Source: Sphingomonas changnyeongensis (GTDB taxonomy: Bacteria > Pseudomonadota > Alphaproteobacteria > Sphingomonadales > Sphingomonadaceae). From it: a stretch of DNA of 64,000 nt. The stretch is taken from NCBI RefSeq assembly GCF_009913435.1, contig NZ_CP047895.1:2663501-2727500 (forward strand), in the 5' to 3' direction. Of the stretch, positions 29,008-37,383 are shown piece after piece. The position numbers and the translations under genes are program-made. Position 1 is the stretch's first letter; every line of letters starts with the position of its first letter. The notes under the pieces were generated by a model that ran no database searches, was not told the origin of the DNA, and was given only the letters and a program-made list of their open reading frames with translations.

Positions 29008-29733
29008 ATGGCACGCCACGCGAAACGGACCATGCACGCTTCCCGATCAACGCTTTCCACCGAAACGTCGCCCGCGCCCAAGGCAGCCCCCAAGCCCAAG
29101 AGCCGCAAGGCCTTCTGGCTGCGCCAGCTGCACAGCTGGCACTGGATGAGCTCGGCCATCTCGCTGATCGGGCTGCTGCTGTTCGCGGTCACCGGGCTGA
29201 CGCTCAACCATGCCGCCGATATCGAGGGCAAGGCGGTCAGCCAGAGCTTCGAGGCGCAGCTGCCGCCGCCGCTCGCCGCGCGGGTGCGTGCGGATGCAGG
29301 CGCGGATGGGGGCGCGACTGGGGCCCAGAGCGATGCGAAACGCCCCCTGCCCCCGGCGGTGGCGGACTGGCTGGATGCCAATCTGCCGGTCAGGACGCGC
29401 GGCTTGGCCGAATGGTCGGCCGATGAAATCTATCTGGGCCTGCCCCGCCCGGGCGGCGATGCGTGGATCGCGATCGACCGTCAAACCGGTGCCGTCACCG
29501 CTGAAACCAGCAGCCGCGGCTGGGTCGCCTATCTCAACGATCTGCACAAGGGCCGCAATGCCGGCCCGGTCTGGGCGTGGTTCATCGACATTTTCGTCAT
29601 CGCCTGTGTGGTGTTCGCGGTGACGGGCCTGTTCCTGCTCCAGCTTCACGCCGCCAAGCGCCGCTCGACCTGGCCGCTGGTCGGCCTCGGCCTCGCCATC
29701 CCGGCGGCCATCGCCCTGTTCTTCATCCACTGA
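29008..29733 (+). CDS. PepSY-associated transmembrane protein
   Basis: A 241-residue inner-membrane protein. A basic N-terminus leads to FWLRQLHSWHWMSSAISLIG, the conserved HxxH-type first helix of PepSY_TM proteins. Then come a periplasmic PepSY-like domain (VAYLNDLHKGRNAG) and two C-terminal helices. Members often accompany TonB receptors and are thought to act in iron or haem/siderophore reduction. Starts at 29008 and 29032 are both possible. It heads a four-gene operon with DUF2271, DUF4198 and ApbE proteins, a set typical of iron-responsive loci in sphingomonads. Confidence 0.82.
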   Translation: MARHAKRTMHASRSTLSTETSPAPKAAPKPKSRKAFWLRQLHSWHWMSSAISLIGLLLFAVTGLTLNHAADIEGKAVSQSFEAQLPPPLAARVRADAGADGGATGAQSDAKRPLPPAVADWLDANLPVRTRGLAEWSADEIYLGLPRPGGDAWIAIDRQTGAVTAETSSRGWVAYLNDLHKGRNAGPVWAWFIDIFVIACVVFAVTGLFLLQLHAAKRRSTWPLVGLGLAIPAAIALFFIH

Positions 29734-29778
29734 CCCACGGGTCAACCAGCCCCCCTTCGACCAGCCGGGAGACGCCCC

Positions 29779-30330
29779 ATGATCCTCACCCACCGCATCG
29801 CGATGTCCCGGCCCATGGCCGCGACCATGGCCGGCGCGTTCATGCTGCCCTTTGGCGCGGCACCGCTGTCGGCGCAGACGATCGACCTGTCGGTCACGCT
29901 GCCGCGCCTTGATGTCGCTGAATATCACAAGCCCTATGTCGCGATCTGGCTGGAGCAGGAGGGCGCGGCCCCGCGCACGCTCGGCATCTGGTATGATGTC
30001 GCCAAGAAGGGCGGCGAAGGCGCCAAATGGCTGCGCGACGTGCGCCAATGGTGGCGCGCGGCCGGGCGGTCGATGCGGCTGCCCGCCGATGGCGTGTCGG
30101 GCGCGACGCGCGGGCCGGGCACGCACCGGCTGACGCTGACTGCCGGGCGCGGGCCGCTGCCGCCGCTTGCCCCCGGCCAATATGTGCTGGTGATCGAGGC
30201 GGCGCGCGAGGTTGGCGGGCGCGAGCTGCTGCGTCTGCCCTTTGCCTGGCCGGGGGCCGGCGGCACCGCCAGCGCCCGCGCGGCCGGGACGACGGAACTG
30301 GGCGCGGTGGCGCTGACCGTCCGCCGCTGA
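29779..30330 (+). CDS. DUF2271 domain protein, secreted
   Basis: A 183-residue protein with a signal peptide ending near PLSA-Q (about residue 34). The DUF2271 core is visible: VAEYHKPYVAIWLEQ, LGIWYDVAKKGGEGAKWLRD, WWRAAG, DGVSGATRGPGTH and YVLVIEAAREVGGRELLRLPF. Function is unknown, but the family is almost always next to PepSY, DUF4198 and ApbE proteins, as here. A GGAGA ribosome-binding site precedes ATG 29779. Confidence 0.85.
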   Translation: MILTHRIAMSRPMAATMAGAFMLPFGAAPLSAQTIDLSVTLPRLDVAEYHKPYVAIWLEQEGAAPRTLGIWYDVAKKGGEGAKWLRDVRQWWRAAGRSMRLPADGVSGATRGPGTHRLTLTAGRGPLPPLAPGQYVLVIEAAREVGGRELLRLPFAWPGAGGTASARAAGTTELGAVALTVRR

Positions 30331-30354
30331 CCTTGAATGCCTGCCTGAAGGAGA

Positions 30355-31167
30355 ATGACCATGACCCTGCGTGCCGCCCTTTTCGCGCTCGGCGCGACCA
30401 CGCTGCTCGCCGCGCCTGCCGCCGCGCACCGGCAATGGATGATGCCGTCGGCCACCGTGCTGTCGGGCGACGATGCCTGGGTGACGGTCGATGCCGCGGT
30501 TTCGAACGATCTGTTCTATTTCGAGCATCAGCCGCTGCGCGCCCAGCCGCTGGCGATGGCCCCGGACGGCAGCGCGGGCAAGATCGAGAATTGGGCAACC
30601 GGCCGCTATCGTTCGACCTTCGACCTGCATCTGACCGCGCGCGGCACCTGGAAGATCATGAGCGTCAATGACAGCGTGTTCGGCAGCTACAAGCTGAACG
30701 GCGTCGAGACGCGGCTGCCGCGCGGCCTGTCGCCGGACCGGCTGGCCGAGGCGATCCCCGCCGGCGCGACCGATGTGCGCACCAGCCACAATGTGTCGCG
30801 CAACGAGATTTTCGTCACCGCCGGCGAACCGACGACCGGCGTGTTCACGCCGACCGGCAAGGGGATCGAGCTGGTTCCCGTCACCCACCCCAATGATCTG
30901 GTCGCGGGCGAAACCGCCAGCTTCCGCTTCCTGCTCGACGGCAAGCCGGCTGCCGGGCTGCCGGTCACGATCATTCCCGGCGGCAACCGGTACCGCGACA
31001 CGCTCAACCAGATCGACCTCAAGACCGGCGCGGATGGCAGCATCAGCGTGCGGTGGCCGGGGCCGGGCATGTACTGGCTGAACGTGACGACCGACGCGGA
31101 GCCGGAAAAGGCGATGCCGGCGCGGCGCGCCAGCTATGTTACCACGCTCGAGGTGCTGGCGCCCTGA
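30355..31167 (+). CDS. DUF4198 domain protein, periplasmic
   Basis: A 270-residue protein with a signal peptide (LAAPAAAHRQW). Mature DUF4198 proteins begin with a histidine-containing segment followed by beta-sandwich strands, as in HRQWMMPSATVLSGDDAWV. A C-terminal Ig-like half holds DGKPAAGLPVTIIPGG. Relatives are annotated as nickel or cobalt uptake components, but in this operon an iron or metal-handling role is more likely (inference). Confidence 0.83.
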   Translation: MTMTLRAALFALGATTLLAAPAAAHRQWMMPSATVLSGDDAWVTVDAAVSNDLFYFEHQPLRAQPLAMAPDGSAGKIENWATGRYRSTFDLHLTARGTWKIMSVNDSVFGSYKLNGVETRLPRGLSPDRLAEAIPAGATDVRTSHNVSRNEIFVTAGEPTTGVFTPTGKGIELVPVTHPNDLVAGETASFRFLLDGKPAAGLPVTIIPGGNRYRDTLNQIDLKTGADGSISVRWPGPGMYWLNVTTDAEPEKAMPARRASYVTTLEVLAP

Positions 31168-31201
31168 CGCGCCGCCCACGCCACTGATCGACAGACGGAC
31201 G

Positions 31202-32179
31202 ATGCGGATCGCGATTCCGCCGCTGTCGCCGGGCCTGTTCGCCGCATCCCCCCCGGATGCGGCGATCGGCCGGGCGAGCGGCGACACCATGGGGACTGTC
31301 TGGTCGGCGCAGGTCGCCGGGCTGGATGCCGCGGGCATTTCCGCGCTCGTCACGCCGGTGCTCGCCCGCGCGGTCGCGCAGATGAGCCATTGGGACCCGC
31401 AATCGAGCCTGTCGCGGTTCAACCGCCTGCCCTGCGGCCAGTGGCAGGCGCTTGAGCCGGACTTTGCGGCGGTGATCGCAGCGGCGCTCGACCTCGCGCG
31501 GCTGAGCGACGGCGCCTTCGATCCGGCGGCGGGTGCGCTCGTCAATCTCTGGGGCTTCGGACCGCCGGGGCCGCGCGACACCCTGCCCGGCCCGGACGAG
31601 ATTGCGGCGGCGCTGGCGTCAAGCGGGCATGACGCGCTGGCCTGGGATCCGGCGGCGCGGCGGCTGATGCGCCGCCGCCCGGTGCTGCTCGACCTGTCCG
31701 GCATCGCCAAGGGCCATGCGGTCGACATGGTCGCCGATGCGCTGATCGCCGCCGGCCATCGCCATTTCCTGGTCGAGATCGGCGGCGAGCTGCGCGGCGC
31801 GGGCCTGCGCCCGGACGGCCAGCCCTGGTGGGTCGATGTCGAGGCCCCCGATGCCGGGCGCACGCCGCTGCTCAGGATCGCGGCGGTCGACATGGCGGTC
31901 GCGACCTCGGGCGACTATGTGCGGCGGCTGACGCTGGCCGGGCGCATTTATGCCCATAGCCTTGATCCGCGCAGCGGCGCGCCGATCACCCATGGCACCG
32001 CCTCGGTCACGGTGATCGCCCCGCGCTGCATGACCGCCGATGGCTGGGCGACCGCGCTGACCGTGCTGCCGCCCGACCGGGCCGTGGCGCTTGCCGATGA
32101 ACATGGGATCGCAGCACTCGGCCTCAGCCGCGACGGCCGCGAATGGCAGTCGCGCGCGCTGGGCGAGATGCTCGGCTGA
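31202..32179 (+). CDS. apbE: FAD:protein FMN transferase, ApbE family
   Basis: A 325-residue enzyme that attaches FMN to Thr/Ser of periplasmic flavoproteins. Motifs: GDTMGTVWSAQV, MSHWDPQSSLSRFN, LSDGAFDPAAGALVNLWGFG, LDLSGIAKGHAVDMVADAL, EIGGELRGAGLRPDG, ATSGDYVRR and YAHSLDPRSGAPITHGTASV (the Mg/FAD-binding end). No signal peptide or lipobox was seen after ATG 31202, so export is uncertain. It is the last gene of the PepSY operon and converges on piuC across the second palindrome. Confidence 0.9.
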   Translation: MRIAIPPLSPGLFAASPPDAAIGRASGDTMGTVWSAQVAGLDAAGISALVTPVLARAVAQMSHWDPQSSLSRFNRLPCGQWQALEPDFAAVIAAALDLARLSDGAFDPAAGALVNLWGFGPPGPRDTLPGPDEIAAALASSGHDALAWDPAARRLMRRRPVLLDLSGIAKGHAVDMVADALIAAGHRHFLVEIGGELRGAGLRPDGQPWWVDVEAPDAGRTPLLRIAAVDMAVATSGDYVRRLTLAGRIYAHSLDPRSGAPITHGTASVTVIAPRCMTADGWATALTVLPPDRAVALADEHGIAALGLSRDGREWQSRALGEMLG

Positions 32180-32215
32180 GGGGATAGGTTTGTTGCGCGC
32201 CTCTCGGCGCGGGGG

Positions 32216-32295
32216 CGGCACCGGCCCGCTCCCCCACCCGGCCTCCCATATGATACTGCCGTTGGGAGGCCGGGTGGGGGAGCGGGCCGGTGCCG
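32216..32295. repeat. 80-bp perfect palindromic element, copy 2
   Basis: Left arm 32216-32248 and right arm 32263-32295 are exact 33-bp reverse complements around loop TATGATACTGCCGT (32249-32262), identical to copy 1 at 24641-24720. One base pair differs between copies (GGCCACCCA versus GGCCTCCCA), with the matching change in the right arm. The left flank again carries TTGCGCGCCTCTCGGCGCGG, as in copy 1. It is located between convergent apbE and piuC. Confidence 0.9.
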
Positions 32296-32311
32296 CGACA
32301 ACAGATCCCCG

Positions 32312-32995
32312 TCAGCCGATCTCGGCCCAGCGGCGCAGCAGATTGTGATAGACGCCGGCCAGTTCGATCACCGACCGGTCGCCGGTGCCCAGCGTCGCCG
32401 ATACGCGCTGGACCGCCTGATCGAGATCGAACAGCAGCCGCCGCGCGCCATCGTCGCGCACCATCGACTGGATCCAGAAGAACGACGCCACCCGCTCCCC
32501 GCGCGTCACCGGCTCGACGCGGTGGACGCTCGATGCCGGATACAGCACCATATGCCCGGCCGGCAGCTTCACCCGCTGCTCCCCGAACCGGTCCTCGATC
32601 ACCAGCTCGCCGCCGTCATAGCTGTCGGGATCGGCGAGAAACAGCGTCGCCGACAGGTCGGAGCGCAGGCGGAAATCCGGCCCACGCATGCGGATCGCAT
32701 TGTCGATATGCGCGCCGAACGCCTGCCCCGCGCCATAACGGTTGAACAGCGGCGGAAACACCTTGGCCGGCAGCGCGGCGGCGATGAACAGCGGGCTGCG
32801 GCCAAGCGCCTCCAGCACCATCCGCCCGGCCGCCTGCGCGGCCTCGCTGTCCTGCGGCAGCTGCAGATTGCGCTTGGCGAGCGCAGACTGGCTGCCCGAT
32901 GTCTCATTGCCATCGACCCAGGGGGCCGCATCGATCAGCGCGCGCAGCCGGGCGACGCCGCCGGCATCGAGCATGTCGGGGATGGCGATCAGCAT
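32312..32995 (-). CDS. piuC: Fe(II)/2-oxoglutarate dioxygenase, PKHD-type hydroxylase PiuC
   Basis: A 227-residue cytosolic dioxygenase regularly found beside siderophore TonB receptors. The iron ligands are recognisable: H-x-D in [13 protein letters not shown] and the distal His in [22 protein letters not shown], with a 2-oxoglutarate-binding Arg in the same segment. [26 protein letters not shown] is typical. The exact substrate is not known. It follows tonB with a 7-bp overlap. Confidence 0.92.
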   Translation of the reverse strand: MLIAIPDMLDAGGVARLRALIDAAPWVDGNETSGSQSALAKRNLQLPQDSEAAQAAGRMVLEALGRSPLFIAAALPAKVFPPLFNRYGAGQAFGAHIDNAIRMRGPDFRLRSDLSATLFLADPDSYDGGELVIEDRFGEQRVKLPAGHMVLYPASSVHRVEPVTRGERVASFFWIQSMVRDDGARRLLFDLDQAVQRVSATLGTGDRSVIELAGVYHNLLRRWAEIG

Positions 32996-33789
32996 CGGCC
33001 GGCGGCGTTCGAGAGGATGAACGGGATTTCGACCGTGCCGCGCACCGGCACGGCCACGCCGTCGCGCATCACCGGCGACCAGCGCCAGCGCCGCACGGCC
33101 TCAAGTGCTGCACGGTCGAGCCGGTCATGCCCGCTCGACCGCGCAATCTCGAGCGCGGCCACCCGGCCTTCGGTGTCCAGCCGCGCGGCAAGCAGCACAG
33201 CGCCCTGTTCGCAGCGCCGCCGCGACTCGATCGGGTAACGCGGCGGCGGGGCCGACACCATGGTTGCCGACAGATCGCCGCCCTCCGCCATCGCCGGTCG
33301 CCCGGCGGGCGCGGCCGCCGGAGCAGCAGCGGGAACCGGCTGGGCCGCCGGCGGGGCCGCGAGTGTCGGGGCGGGCACCGCGATCAGCGCCGGCGGGGCG
33401 ACAAGCGTGGCAGGAGCCGGCTGGACCGTCGCCGCAGGGGCCAGATTGGCGGTTGCCGGCGGGGGCGGCGGCGCATCGGGGGGCGGTGGCGCCAGCCGGA
33501 CATCGAATGTCTTCATGACCGGCAGGCTGTGCCGGCCAATCTCGGCGCGGGCGGCGAGAACCCCGGCGATCGCCAGCCCATGCAGCGCGAGGATCGCCAG
33601 CAGCAGCGACCGGCTGCCGCCGCGCCGGGGCGCATAGGCGCTGCGCTGCCAGCCGGGCAGCGCGGGTGGCGGGGAATGATCGCGACCGTCCGCGCCGCCG
33701 CGCCAGGCAAACAGCCCGCCGCCCGTGCCGTCCGCATCCGCCCCGGCACAGGCCGGCATGGCGGCGATGCCTGCACTGTCGAGCGCCAT
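32989..33789 (-). CDS. tonB: TonB energy-transducing protein
   Basis: A 266-residue protein. A hydrophobic anchor ([19 protein letters not shown], about residues 61-79) follows an unusually long cytoplasmic N-terminus. A Pro/Ala-rich periplasmic spacer and a C-terminal TonB domain follow: [24 protein letters not shown] is the conserved Y-P-x-x-A/S-x-x-x-x-x-x-G-x-V region (quoted in two pieces of the same strand), then [20 protein letters not shown]. It energises outer-membrane receptors, probably the receptor gene directly upstream. ATG 33789 has AGGGG ahead. Confidence 0.88.
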   Translation of the reverse strand: MALDSAGIAAMPACAGADADGTGGGLFAWRGGADGRDHSPPPALPGWQRSAYAPRRGGSRSLLLAILALHGLAIAGVLAARAEIGRHSLPVMKTFDVRLAPPPPDAPPPPPATANLAPAATVQPAPATLVAPPALIAVPAPTLAAPPAAQPVPAAAPAAAPAGRPAMAEGGDLSATMVSAPPPRYPIESRRRCEQGAVLLAARLDTEGRVAALEIARSSGHDRLDRAALEAVRRWRWSPVMRDGVAVPVRGTVEIPFILSNAAGRC

Positions 33790-33944
33790 GATCAATCCCC
33801 TGCCCAAGACAAGATGCCCAAGCTGAAACGGCGAACCGGGACCCGGCCGCCCCCGACCATCTCAATCAGCATCTCTGCAAATGCGATCCATTTGCACTAT
33901 CACCGGGAAGGGCCGGGCGCAATCGCGGCCCTTCCCGGTTGACA

Positions 33945-36194
33945 TCAGTAGCGCAGCCGGAGCGTCGCCACCGCCGTCCGCCCTTCGCCCGGCACCGCGA
34001 TGACATAGGTGTCGTTGGCGCGGATGCGGTTGATGAAGCGGGTGTTGGCGATGTTGTTCACATTCACCTGCACCGACAACCGGTCGGTGAAGCTGTATTC
34101 GGCCATCGCGTTGACCAGCATATAATCATCCAGATCCCAGGCAGCCTGGATCGCGGTCGAGTTGCGGGTGGCGAGACGGCCCATATAGTTGACGCCGCCG
34201 CCCAGCCTCAGCCCGAAGCCGGTGGTGTAGCTGGTCCAGAAGGTGCCGCTGTGCTGCGGCGTCAGCGCCAGTTCCTCGCCCTGGGTGACAAGCGCCGTAT
34301 CGGCCGCGCGCAGGATTTCCGAGCGCAGATAGGCATAGGCGGCATAGACCTGCCAGCGCGGGGTGATGTTGCCCGTCGCCGACAGTTCCAGCCCCTCGAC
34401 CCGGCGGCGCCCGGCGAGCACGATGTCGCCATCGACGGTGATCGGTTCGTTGACGCGTTCGGTGCGGAAGATCGCCGCCGTCAGGCTGAGCGCCTCGCCG
34501 AACAGGTCGATCTTGCCGCCCAGTTCGTAATTTTCATTCTCGAGCGCCGGCAGCGCGAGGTTCGCGGTCGTGACCGTGCCGGTCGCGGTCGCGGCAAGCG
34601 TCTGCGGCTGGCGGGCGTTCGAATAGCTGGCATAGAGGCTCGACGTCGCACTCGGCTTCAGCACCAGCCCGCCCTGCCACGACCAGAGATTTTCAGACGT
34701 CGTCCGGTCGGCAAGCGCGGCGTAATTGGTGCCGCCCAGCGTCACGTCGAACCGTTCGTAACGGCCGCCCAGATTGACCTGCAGCCATTCGCCCAGCTTC
34801 AGCGTGTCGAACGCAAAGGCCGACAGCCGCTCGGCGCGGTTTTCGAACTGGCCGCTGGTGCGCGTCTGGGTCAGCGTGCCGGTGAAATCGGGGGTCGGCG
34901 CGAACAGGTTGCGCTGCGCCCCCGCCAGACCGGTGGTGGTGATCGTCTCGCGGTCCAGCTGCTCGCGGCTGGCCTCGGCCCCCACGACCAGCGTGTTGCC
35001 CAGCCCGCGCCCCGAGGCCGGCCAGTCGAGCGTCAGCGTCGCGCGCGCCGCCAGCACCTCGTTGCGGCTGAACCGCCCCAGCCCCTGCGGCCCGCCGACC
35101 GTATAGATGGCCCCTGCGGTGTTGCCGGCGGCGATGGCCGCGGCGGCAGCGTTCAGCGATGCCGGATTGAGCGGGCGCGGCGTCGACCAGACCGCCGTGC
35201 GCTCGACCTCGCCCCAGCGCACGCCGGTCTGGAAGCGCACCGTGTCGCTGAAATCATGTTCAAGCCGAATGGTCGCGATCAGCAGCGACTGGTCCTCGCC
35301 ATCGACATTGCGCCAGCCATAATAATTGCTGATCGGAAAGTCCGGCCGCACCCCGGTGGTCAGGAACGGCACGCCATAATCGATCAGATTGTCGTCCTCC
35401 TGAAACTGCAGGCTGGCGATCAGCCGGGTCGGGCCATTCAGGCCAAAGGCGATGCTGGGCGCGATGCCGAAGCGGCGCTGAAAGATGAAATCGCGCCCGG
35501 CCACACCCTGATCATGCGCCATCAGGTTGAGGCGCGCCGCGACATTGCCGCTGCCATCGAGCACGGCATTGGCGTCGATCGTCCCGCGCTTCCAGTCGCG
35601 ATTGCCCAGCCCCGCTTCGGCGCGCAGAAAGGTTTCGCCCTGCGGGGTCTTGGTGACGAGATTGATCAGGCCGGCGGCCCCGCCCGCGCCCGACAGCGCC
35701 GAGTTCGGCCCCTTGTAAACCTCGATCTGTTCAAGGTTGAACACGTCGGAGCGGCTATATTGCAGCCGGTCGGCAAAGCCGTCGATGGCGATGTCGTTGC
35801 TGGCATCAAAGCCGCGCAGATTGATGAAATCGCCGGAGCCCGCCCCGCCCTCGCCGACGCCCAGCGTGATGCCCGGCACCTGACGCAGCGCATCGGAAAA
35901 GCTCACCGCCTGCACGTCGGACAGGAATTCCTTGTCGAGCACCGTCACCGTGCGCGGCGTGTCGCGCAGCGGCTGCGACAGCAGCGGGTTGGAGGCGCGT
36001 TCGACCCGGTACCCATCCTCGACCACCGTGTCGGTGACGACGACACCGCCAAGCGCACGCGGCGCGGCCCCGTCGGCACCGGCTTCGGCCTTGGGCGGCT
36101 GTTCGGGCTGGGCTGTCTGCGGCGCGGCCAGCGCCGGCGCGGACACGATCGCCCCGACACAGCCCAAGGCAAGGAAATCATAACGATAAGACAT
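33945..36194 (-). CDS. TonB-dependent siderophore receptor
   Basis: A 749-residue outer-membrane receptor with signal peptide (cleavage near ALAAP). The plug domain includes RDTPRTVTVLDKEFLSD, FSDALRQVPGITLGVGEGG, INLRGFDASNDIAIDGF and EVYKGPNSALSGAGGAAGLINL. The barrel ends in the aromatic TAVATLRLRY, as expected for BAM recognition. The plug matches FhuA/FecA-like ferric-siderophore receptors. It is followed on the same strand by tonB and piuC, making an iron-uptake operon. Confidence 0.93.
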   Translation of the reverse strand: MSYRYDFLALGCVGAIVSAPALAAPQTAQPEQPPKAEAGADGAAPRALGGVVVTDTVVEDGYRVERASNPLLSQPLRDTPRTVTVLDKEFLSDVQAVSFSDALRQVPGITLGVGEGGAGSGDFINLRGFDASNDIAIDGFADRLQYSRSDVFNLEQIEVYKGPNSALSGAGGAAGLINLVTKTPQGETFLRAEAGLGNRDWKRGTIDANAVLDGSGNVAARLNLMAHDQGVAGRDFIFQRRFGIAPSIAFGLNGPTRLIASLQFQEDDNLIDYGVPFLTTGVRPDFPISNYYGWRNVDGEDQSLLIATIRLEHDFSDTVRFQTGVRWGEVERTAVWSTPRPLNPASLNAAAAAIAAGNTAGAIYTVGGPQGLGRFSRNEVLAARATLTLDWPASGRGLGNTLVVGAEASREQLDRETITTTGLAGAQRNLFAPTPDFTGTLTQTRTSGQFENRAERLSAFAFDTLKLGEWLQVNLGGRYERFDVTLGGTNYAALADRTTSENLWSWQGGLVLKPSATSSLYASYSNARQPQTLAATATGTVTTANLALPALENENYELGGKIDLFGEALSLTAAIFRTERVNEPITVDGDIVLAGRRRVEGLELSATGNITPRWQVYAAYAYLRSEILRAADTALVTQGEELALTPQHSGTFWTSYTTGFGLRLGGGVNYMGRLATRNSTAIQAAWDLDDYMLVNAMAEYSFTDRLSVQVNVNNIANTRFINRIRANDTYVIAVPGEGRTAVATLRLRY

Positions 36195-36574
36195 GGCAAT
36201 ACCCCTTTTCGCCGCGCGTCGCTATTGCGAATCGATCTCACCGTCAACCCTTGTTGCGACTGATTTTCATTTTAATGAATGGCAGCCATTTGGGCTGCGT
36301 GTCGTTCGTCCGACCAGATCGTCTGTTCGTCGTCCGCCCGCTGGTCAGGCGGCAAGGTCCATGTTTCATTGTCACATGCCGGGGTTCGGGCGTGCCCGCC
36401 CTCCGGCGCGGCGGCTGGGGGAGCGTGCCGAGGGGGAGGAACAAGCACCCGGACACCGGGGCATGCAGCCACCCGCCATCCATCGTCTTCCGTCAGCAGC
36501 CGCCGGCCGCGGCGCGGGCAGCTTTGCCCTGCCGTTCCGGCCGGCATCCATGGCTGTTCAAGGCGGAGAGAGAA
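36195..36574. promoter_or_regulatory. 380-bp divergent intergenic region with two Fur-like sites
   Basis: Between the siderophore receptor (-) and the LolA-like gene (+). AT-rich DNA at 36220-36300 carries two TTGCGA-starting imperfect palindromes, at 36225-36241 (TTGCGAATCGATCTCAC) and 36254-36270 (TTGCGACTGATTTTCAT), both at the promoter of the receptor. The rest, 36300-36574, is GC-rich with no credible gene. GGAGAG at 36564-36569 is the ribosome-binding site of the next gene. Confidence 0.45.
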
Positions 36575-37372
36575 ATGACGATCGCAAAATGGGGGATCCG
36601 GGCCGGCACCGCACTGGCGGCGCTGGCGATGACGGCCATGGCCGCGCCGGCATCGGCGCAGGAGCTGTCAGCGAACGAACTGGTCGCGCGCAACCTGGCC
36701 GCACGCGGCGGGGCCGAGGCGCTGGCCGCCATCAAGACGCTGCGCTTCAAGGGCTCGCTGCGCTTCCCGGGCGATTTCCTGCTCAGCTATGTAGAAACGC
36801 GCGGCCGGAAGGGGCCGGGCGGCGACGATGCCGTGCGCGTCGATGCGACGCTGCAGGGGCTGACCGTGGTTCAGGCCTATGACGGCAAGTCGGGCTGGAC
36901 GATCAACCCCTTCCAGGGCCGGCGCGATCCCGAGACGATGTCCGCCGACGAGGCCCGCGCGCTCGCCGACAGCGGCCGCATCGACGGCGTGCTGCTCGCC
37001 TCGCGCGCGAGCGGCGCGACGGTGACGGCGCTCGGCCGCGAGGATTTCGACGGCACCGACGCCTATAAGCTCAAGGTCACCGAGAAGGACGGCGACAGCT
37101 TTGTCTATCTGCTCGATCCGGGCACCTTCCTCGAGATCGCAGTCACCGAAACCCGCCGCATCCGTGGCGCCGAAACCGTGACCGAGGCCGAGTTCGGCGA
37201 TTATGAAAAGGTTGCCGGCGTCTATTTCCCGATGGCGCTTGAAAACGGTCCGAAGGGCGCGTCGCAGCGGTCGCGCATCACCATCGACACGGCAGAGGCC
37301 AATGTCGACGTGCCGACCGACTTTTTCGTCGCCCCTGCCGCCCCCGCCGCGCCCAAGCCGGCTGCCAAGTGA
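36575..37372 (+). CDS. Periplasmic outer-membrane lipoprotein-sorting (LolA/LolB-like) protein
   Basis: A 265-residue protein with a signal peptide (MAAPASAQ). It begins LSANELVARNLAARGGAEAL, then LRFKGSL, and shows repeated beta-strand pairs, including VQAYDGKSGWTINPF and FGDYEKVAGVYFPM. This is the pattern of the outer-membrane lipoprotein-sorting superfamily, which binds lipids in a half-barrel. No lipobox. It lies one codon-scale gap upstream of a large BNR-repeat protein and probably shares its transcript. Its ligand is unknown. Confidence 0.7.
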   Translation: MTIAKWGIRAGTALAALAMTAMAAPASAQELSANELVARNLAARGGAEALAAIKTLRFKGSLRFPGDFLLSYVETRGRKGPGGDDAVRVDATLQGLTVVQAYDGKSGWTINPFQGRRDPETMSADEARALADSGRIDGVLLASRASGATVTALGREDFDGTDAYKLKVTEKDGDSFVYLLDPGTFLEIAVTETRRIRGAETVTEAEFGDYEKVAGVYFPMALENGPKGASQRSRITIDTAEANVDVPTDFFVAPAAPAAPKPAAK

Positions 37373-37383
37373 GATCCGCCGCC

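Noticed and set aside
29047..31893. A 948-codon minus-strand frame over the PepSY operon
   Set aside because: Shadow frame. The plus-strand proteins match known families in a known order.
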